This document shows, in pieces, positions 57,898 through 61,268 of a stretch of 61,268 nucleotides of DNA. Location of the stretch: contig CAZRJW010000006.1 in assembly GCA_964600845.1 (NCBI GenBank), forward strand, positions 1 to 61,268. The letters are read 5' to 3'. The notes under the pieces are model-generated. The model saw nothing but the letters and a program-made list of their open reading frames with translations. It searched no databases and was not told the origin of the DNA. The translations under genes and the position numbers were made by a program. Source of the DNA: JAGOTP01 sp964600845 (GTDB lineage Bacteria > Patescibacteriota > Patescibacteriia > 2-12-FULL-60-25). Numbering within the stretch: the stretch's first letter is position 1; each line of letters begins with the position of its first letter.

Positions 57898-59372
57898 CAG
57901 GGAGACCTCCTTCGAGACCAGCCCACGCAGGGCCGGTTGGGCGCGAGTGGCGTCAGGGTCCAGTTGCCGTTCTGCACTCGCACAGACAGGCACTCGCTCG
58001 GATGAGACGTATTCTGCTGAGCGAAGCAGATACGCTGTTCAGACACCTCGTAGACGATCCCGACGTGACCAGGATCTCCTCCCGGTCCATCGGAGTCGAA
58101 GACGAGGATATCATTCAGCACCGGAGCCGTCGCGCCCCCGCTGGGGAAGGCGACGAGCCCCTTGGGCGCAGGATCGTGGAAGTACGAGTCCGCGTTGCCG
58201 TTCCGCATCGGGATGCGGTGACCGTACACCGACGCGTAGTAGCGGTTCACGAACTCCACGCACTCGAATTCGAGTCCGTGGAGGCCGCGCTCGTCCGCGC
58301 CCATGTGGCGGTAGATCGCGACTCCGTTCAGCATCCCCATCACCTGCCCCCGCCAGCGCCGCTGGCTGGAGCTCGGGGACGTGAGGTCGGTGAAGCCGTT
58401 CTGGGTGCTCATGATGACGGGGTATTGCTCCTCGTCACCAAACCAACCCATAAGCCCGCTGTCCACGAAGGACGCGATACGGGCGCTCCCCGTCCAGTTC
58501 ATCCAGCCAACCAGCCGGTTGAGGGACTGGTAGGGCTGAGTCGTCGTCACGAGGCGCACGGGGCGCGACTCGAGACCGAGCTGGATCTCCTTCACCCGCC
58601 AGACGTACATCAGATCGAACTGCGGGGGCAGTTCCTCTCCGAGATCGTCGACGTGGTAGGGATTGGCGTTCGGGCGCCGGGGATCGTGGTACAGATGGTA
58701 GCCGTACCAGTGACCCTGGCGCCCCAGGAGAAGGAGCAGGTGCGAGTTGAGCGTACCGTTGGCGCTCAGGATCGCGGCATCGCTCTGGGTTTCATGGTAG
58801 TGGTAGCCCACCACGTAGATCCCATCGGACGTCAGCGTGGCCCCCTGGCCAACCGTCCCGACGATGCGCGACAGCCAGATCCGGCGGTCGTACCGCTCGA
58901 TGATCTGATTGCGCGTGCGATCGATCTCGAAGTCGCCGGGGTAGCGCGTCGGCCGGTCGTAGACCGTCTCGAGCTGCGCCGCGTTTACCTGAGCGAAGCG
59001 CCAGGCATCCGCCGACTGCAGCAACCGCTGCCCGCCGACGATGAAGTTGACTGCGTCGCAGACCGCGGCACCGCAGGCGACGTTATCGATCATCGACTCG
59101 GGCAGGAACGACGGCACCTGCGCGGCATTCGTCGTGTTCATCAGCCCCGTCAGGAGCCCCCGCTGAGTAGCGGGGTCACGGCGGGGCTGGATCGTAACCT
59201 TCACCATCCACTCGGAGGTGAGGCGTGCTCGGTCGCGGCGGAAACCGATGTAGAGCGGAATCGTGAGAGCGGCAGCCACCAGGAACGGCAGTGCCAGGAT
59301 CACGAGGAGGCGTCGGTAGACCGACAGGCGCCTCGAGTACCTTTGAAGCCTTGAAAATCGACTCTTTGCCAC
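57897..59372 (-). CDS. secreted or membrane-anchored CHAP-domain peptidase/amidase, GC-rich
   Basis: A 491-residue protein. A basic start and a hydrophobic segment (LLVILALPFLVAAALTIPLY, about residues 22-41) form a signal anchor. The C-terminal 130 residues carry a CHAP domain: ECVEFVNRYYASVYG with the nucleophile Cys, NDILVFDS, GHVGIVYEVS with the His and CFAQQN with the polar third residue. Such domains cut peptidoglycan amide bonds. The middle (NVACGAAVCDAVNFIVGG, HWYGYHLYHDPR) could be a second papain-like fold; this is weak. GTG at 59372 is chosen because GAGGAAG lies eight bases upstream. GC and codon use differ from neighbours. It has its own promoter at 59434-59462. Confidence 0.82.
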   Translation of the reverse strand: MAKSRFSRLQRYSRRLSVYRRLLVILALPFLVAAALTIPLYIGFRRDRARLTSEWMVKVTIQPRRDPATQRGLLTGLMNTTNAAQVPSFLPESMIDNVACGAAVCDAVNFIVGGQRLLQSADAWRFAQVNAAQLETVYDRPTRYPGDFEIDRTRNQIIERYDRRIWLSRIVGTVGQGATLTSDGIYVVGYHYHETQSDAAILSANGTLNSHLLLLLGRQGHWYGYHLYHDPRRPNANPYHVDDLGEELPPQFDLMYVWRVKEIQLGLESRPVRLVTTTQPYQSLNRLVGWMNWTGSARIASFVDSGLMGWFGDEEQYPVIMSTQNGFTDLTSPSSSQRRWRGQVMGMLNGVAIYRHMGADERGLHGLEFECVEFVNRYYASVYGHRIPMRNGNADSYFHDPAPKGLVAFPSGGATAPVLNDILVFDSDGPGGDPGHVGIVYEVSEQRICFAQQNTSHPSECLSVRVQNGNWTLTPLAPNRPCVGWSRRRSP

Positions 59373-59433
59373 GTGGCACCTTCCTCTCTTTGTGTCTTCA
59401 AACTCGGGTTGTGAGTCGCAAAAGCGACCCGGC

Positions 59434-59462
59434 ACTATGGCTCAAATGAGCAAAAAGGTCAA
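59434..59462 (-). promoter_or_regulatory. promoter of the CHAP unit
   Basis: On the minus strand TTGACC (59457-59462), 17-base spacer, CATAGT (59434-59439); leader of about 55 bases with GAGGAAG. It directly follows the terminator of the beta-helix gene. Confidence 0.65.
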
Positions 59463-59478
59463 TCTATTTCGGAAAAAC

Positions 59479-59507
59479 AAAACGCACCCCTGAGACGGGT
59501 GCGTTTT
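59479..59507 (-). terminator. intrinsic terminator after the beta-helix gene
   Basis: An 11-bp perfect stem AAAACGCACCC/GGGTGCGTTTT with a 7-base loop; on the minus strand it runs into TTTTGTTTTT, a clean termination signal 19 bases after the stop. Confidence 0.93.
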
Positions 59508-59525
59508 GCTTGCGGATTTCTGACG

Positions 59526-61268
59526 TTATCTCACCTCAATAACCGCTTGGTTATCGCTTTCTACGGACTCTGGCACCACTCCCGTTACATCCACCGATCC
59601 AATCAAATAGCCTGGGTGAAGGATGACAGGAACGCTTGGAAGAGAGATGTTCACAACCCGCGTCGCGCCTACGGCAATGGAGCCGACGGAATACGTTTTG
59701 AGCAGAACGTCTCGTGTTTCAAGGGTCCGGTTACTGGAAAGTGTGATATTCAACCGGTGAGCAGTTGCCGCTTTCGTTCCAGTATTTTTCACCTCGAAAC
59801 GTCCTTGCACTCCACAGCGCTCAACGCCACGTACCTGACGACAGGTTTGCGTAGCGGAGAGCCAGCGTCCAACTAAGTTACTCACTGGACCAGGAGTAAC
59901 GGTCAGACGCACTTCCGACTGGTTGTTGCTCGTATTCAGATCTGCCGTGTTCGACATAACCGTTCCACGAACGACCATCGCTCCAGCAACTCGTGGTCGA
60001 TAGGTAATCGTGAATACGATCGAGCGACCACTCAGAAGGTCGTCCAAGTCACAACGAACAGACGCTTCGTTCGTACTACATCCGCCCCTACTCGTACGAC
60101 TGAACGAAACAACGTCGGTGTTTCTAGGCGTTGGAATATTCGCGATGACATTTTCAGCGGTAGCTGGGCCGTCATTTTTAATCGTTACTCGGTAGACGAC
60201 GGTTTGGTTTTGCGTGACCGTTGGATAAGGTGTCGCAAACAAAGTGATCCCAAGATTAGCGCGAGGAATAGTAGGAGTAGGTACAGGGCTAGGCGCTGGA
60301 ACCGGACGGGGACTGGGTGTTGGTACTGGCGCCGGCGTTGGGGTTGGCGTAGGACTTGGGGTGGGTGAAGGAGTCGGAGCTGGCGTTGGGGTTGGCGTCA
60401 CAGATCCTGCACCACTGGTGTACGCCCCCATCGCTCCGCCATTTACACGCGTCGTCCCGGAGCGGTCAATCGAAATGCTATTCGCTAATTCCCCTACTGG
60501 TACGCTTGACGGGGAACGGTCTCCACCCGCAAAGGAAGGGATGACGATTGCGGCTAAGCCGGTCGCATCCGCCAAGCGAAAATCTCCTTGGGCTGGATTT
60601 ACAAATCGTACTTGCGTGGAGGTGAACTGGTTATCTCGACGAAGCTGTGTCGGGTTACAGGTAGGGCGTGAAGGCGAACAGCCCGTTCCATCCCCTACAC
60701 CAACATCATCAGAGGCATCAACGATTATATTTCCCTTGAACTGTAGGTTCTCATCGGCATGCAGGAGACCCGTCAAACCGGATCCAGCCCGCGCGTTGCG
60801 AGGCGCTGCGACCTGAATCAGATATGGTGCTGACGTCCCTGCAGGATTCACGAACAAGTTATTGTAGACGAAGATGTTTTTATTTGGGATCGGTGACTCT
60901 TCGGCGTCCGATGAACCCCACGCACCAAGCGCCTTGACCGCCGGACAATTCACGCGATCATCGCCTTGGTCACAGGCACGGCCGCCGAAGTTTGCTTCAA
61001 ACACGTGGTCCGCCTGATTGCCACCCAGCCCAACACCAACGCGGTAAAGCGTGTTGTGTGCCATGAGGATGTTGTATCCCCCATTCACGCCCATTCCGGC
61101 TGTACCCGTATCATGAATCACGTTATTCACGAACTTGATGTCGTAGGCTTCGTAATGAATCCAAGGGGCAACTAAATACTGAACACCTGTTCCTTGACCG
61201 GCGAGGTAGCCCCCAACCCCACAGTTATAAATTTCATTTCCTTCCAGACGAATCTGAGCCGATCCACC
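59526..61268 (-). CDS. secreted parallel beta-helix protein with Pro/Thr linker, DUF11 and CARDB-like domains (5' end beyond window)
   Basis: The frame is open to the right edge (581 visible codons). Visible residues 1 to about 190 form a right-handed beta-helix (IRLEGNEIYNCGVGG, IKFVNNVIHDTGTAGMG, ILMAHNTLYRVGVGL, IFVYNNLFVNPAG, LQFKGNIIVDASDDVG), as in pectate-lyase-like adhesins and carbohydrate-active enzymes. A Pro/Thr/Ala/Ser linker follows (about residues 290-340). Next is a DUF11 domain (VVYRVTIKNDGPATAENVIA, SNTADLNTSNNQSEVRLTV) and a CARDB-like domain (GRFEVKNTGTKAATAHRLNI, VPESVESDNQAVIEV) at the C-terminus. Cysteine pairs are scattered. Probably surface-exposed; no wall-sorting motif at the C-terminus. 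Confidence 0.85.
   Translation of the reverse strand, partial: GGSAQIRLEGNEIYNCGVGGYLAGQGTGVQYLVAPWIHYEAYDIKFVNNVIHDTGTAGMGVNGGYNILMAHNTLYRVGVGLGGNQADHVFEANFGGRACDQGDDRVNCPAVKALGAWGSSDAEESPIPNKNIFVYNNLFVNPAGTSAPYLIQVAAPRNARAGSGLTGLLHADENLQFKGNIIVDASDDVGVGDGTGCSPSRPTCNPTQLRRDNQFTSTQVRFVNPAQGDFRLADATGLAAIVIPSFAGGDRSPSSVPVGELANSISIDRSGTTRVNGGAMGAYTSGAGSVTPTPTPAPTPSPTPSPTPTPTPAPVPTPSPRPVPAPSPVPTPTIPRANLGITLFATPYPTVTQNQTVVYRVTIKNDGPATAENVIANIPTPRNTDVVSFSRTSRGGCSTNEASVRCDLDDLLSGRSIVFTITYRPRVAGAMVVRGTVMSNTADLNTSNNQSEVRLTVTPGPVSNLVGRWLSATQTCRQVRGVERCGVQGRFEVKNTGTKAATAHRLNITLSSNRTLETRDVLLKTYSVGSIAVGATRVVNISLPSVPVILHPGYLIGSVDVTGVVPESVESDNQAVIEVR

Noticed and set aside
1..61268. CRISPR array, insertion sequence or prophage
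   Set aside because: No regularly spaced direct repeats, transposase, integrase or phage structural genes were seen on either strand.
1..61268. UGA recoded as glycine
   Set aside because: Conserved genes such as prfA, murC and queA show no in-frame TGA, and TGA ends many genes.

Overview
The window looks like part of a Patescibacteria/CPR genome, probably a Parcubacteria-type lineage such as the Uhrbacteria. That assignment is inference; no marker tree could be run. The clues are a short EF-Ts, compact operons with overlapping or few-base junctions, many genes without a Shine-Dalgarno sequence or with almost no leader, a DUF4012 protein, a PA14-GLUG-peptidoglycan-binding surface giant, many glycosyltransferases and few biosynthetic genes. 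TGA is an ordinary stop, so the recoded Gracilibacteria/Absconditabacteria are unlikely. Most of the window has moderate GC. The sequence is scaffolded and contains four runs of exactly 100 N.

Layout: 1-4.6 kb carries translation genes on the minus strand (gap 5' part, tsf, rpsB, prfA, rpmE), interrupted between rpsB and prfA by a very GC-rich cysteine-repeat protein. 4.6-10.7 kb is a glycan locus: three GT2 glycosyltransferases diverge from one 939-residue protein that joins RmlB, a plant NRS/ER-like epimerase-reductase and RmlA. 10.7-13.2 kb holds an NDH-2-like flavoprotein, a RecD-like helicase and tRNA-Gln(CTG). 13.5-19.3 kb holds a candidate clan-CD (caspase-like) peptidase and a 1297-residue surface protein, each split only by an assembly gap. 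19.4-26.1 kb has a membrane coiled-coil protein, tRNA-Val(GAC) and an AbrB-adaptor-ATPase-permease-permease-methyltransferase operon. 26.1-29 kb has queA and two methyltransferases.

29-37.7 kb runs on the minus strand: mltG, PAP2 phosphatase, nth, gpmI, pgeF, then small genes with three Nudix hydrolases and a nucleotidyltransferase. 37.7-43.7 kb contains secA, hpf, murB and murC. 43.7-55.2 kb is an envelope region: GT4, a PGY-repeat protein with a GT-C-like membrane protein, mreB, DUF4012, three GT2 enzymes, tsaB and a wHTH regulator. 55.3-57.5 kb encodes a membrane protein with a phosphatase-like N-terminus and an outer propeller-like part. 57.5-59.4 kb is a GC-rich pair (CHAP peptidase plus small membrane protein). 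The right end is a truncated beta-helix/DUF11 surface protein.

Two themes stand out. First, the triple fusion could convert glucose-1-phosphate to a nucleotide-rhamnose in one polypeptide without RmlC. Second, five GC-rich units (about 2.1-3.1, 33.6-34.2, 40.9-41.3, 52.1-52.7 and 57.5-59.5 kb) sit between host-like operons. Each has a TTGACA-type promoter with a 17-18 base spacer and ends in a long hairpin, and the four whose starts are visible also have a good Shine-Dalgarno. They look like individually acquired, self-contained expression cassettes.
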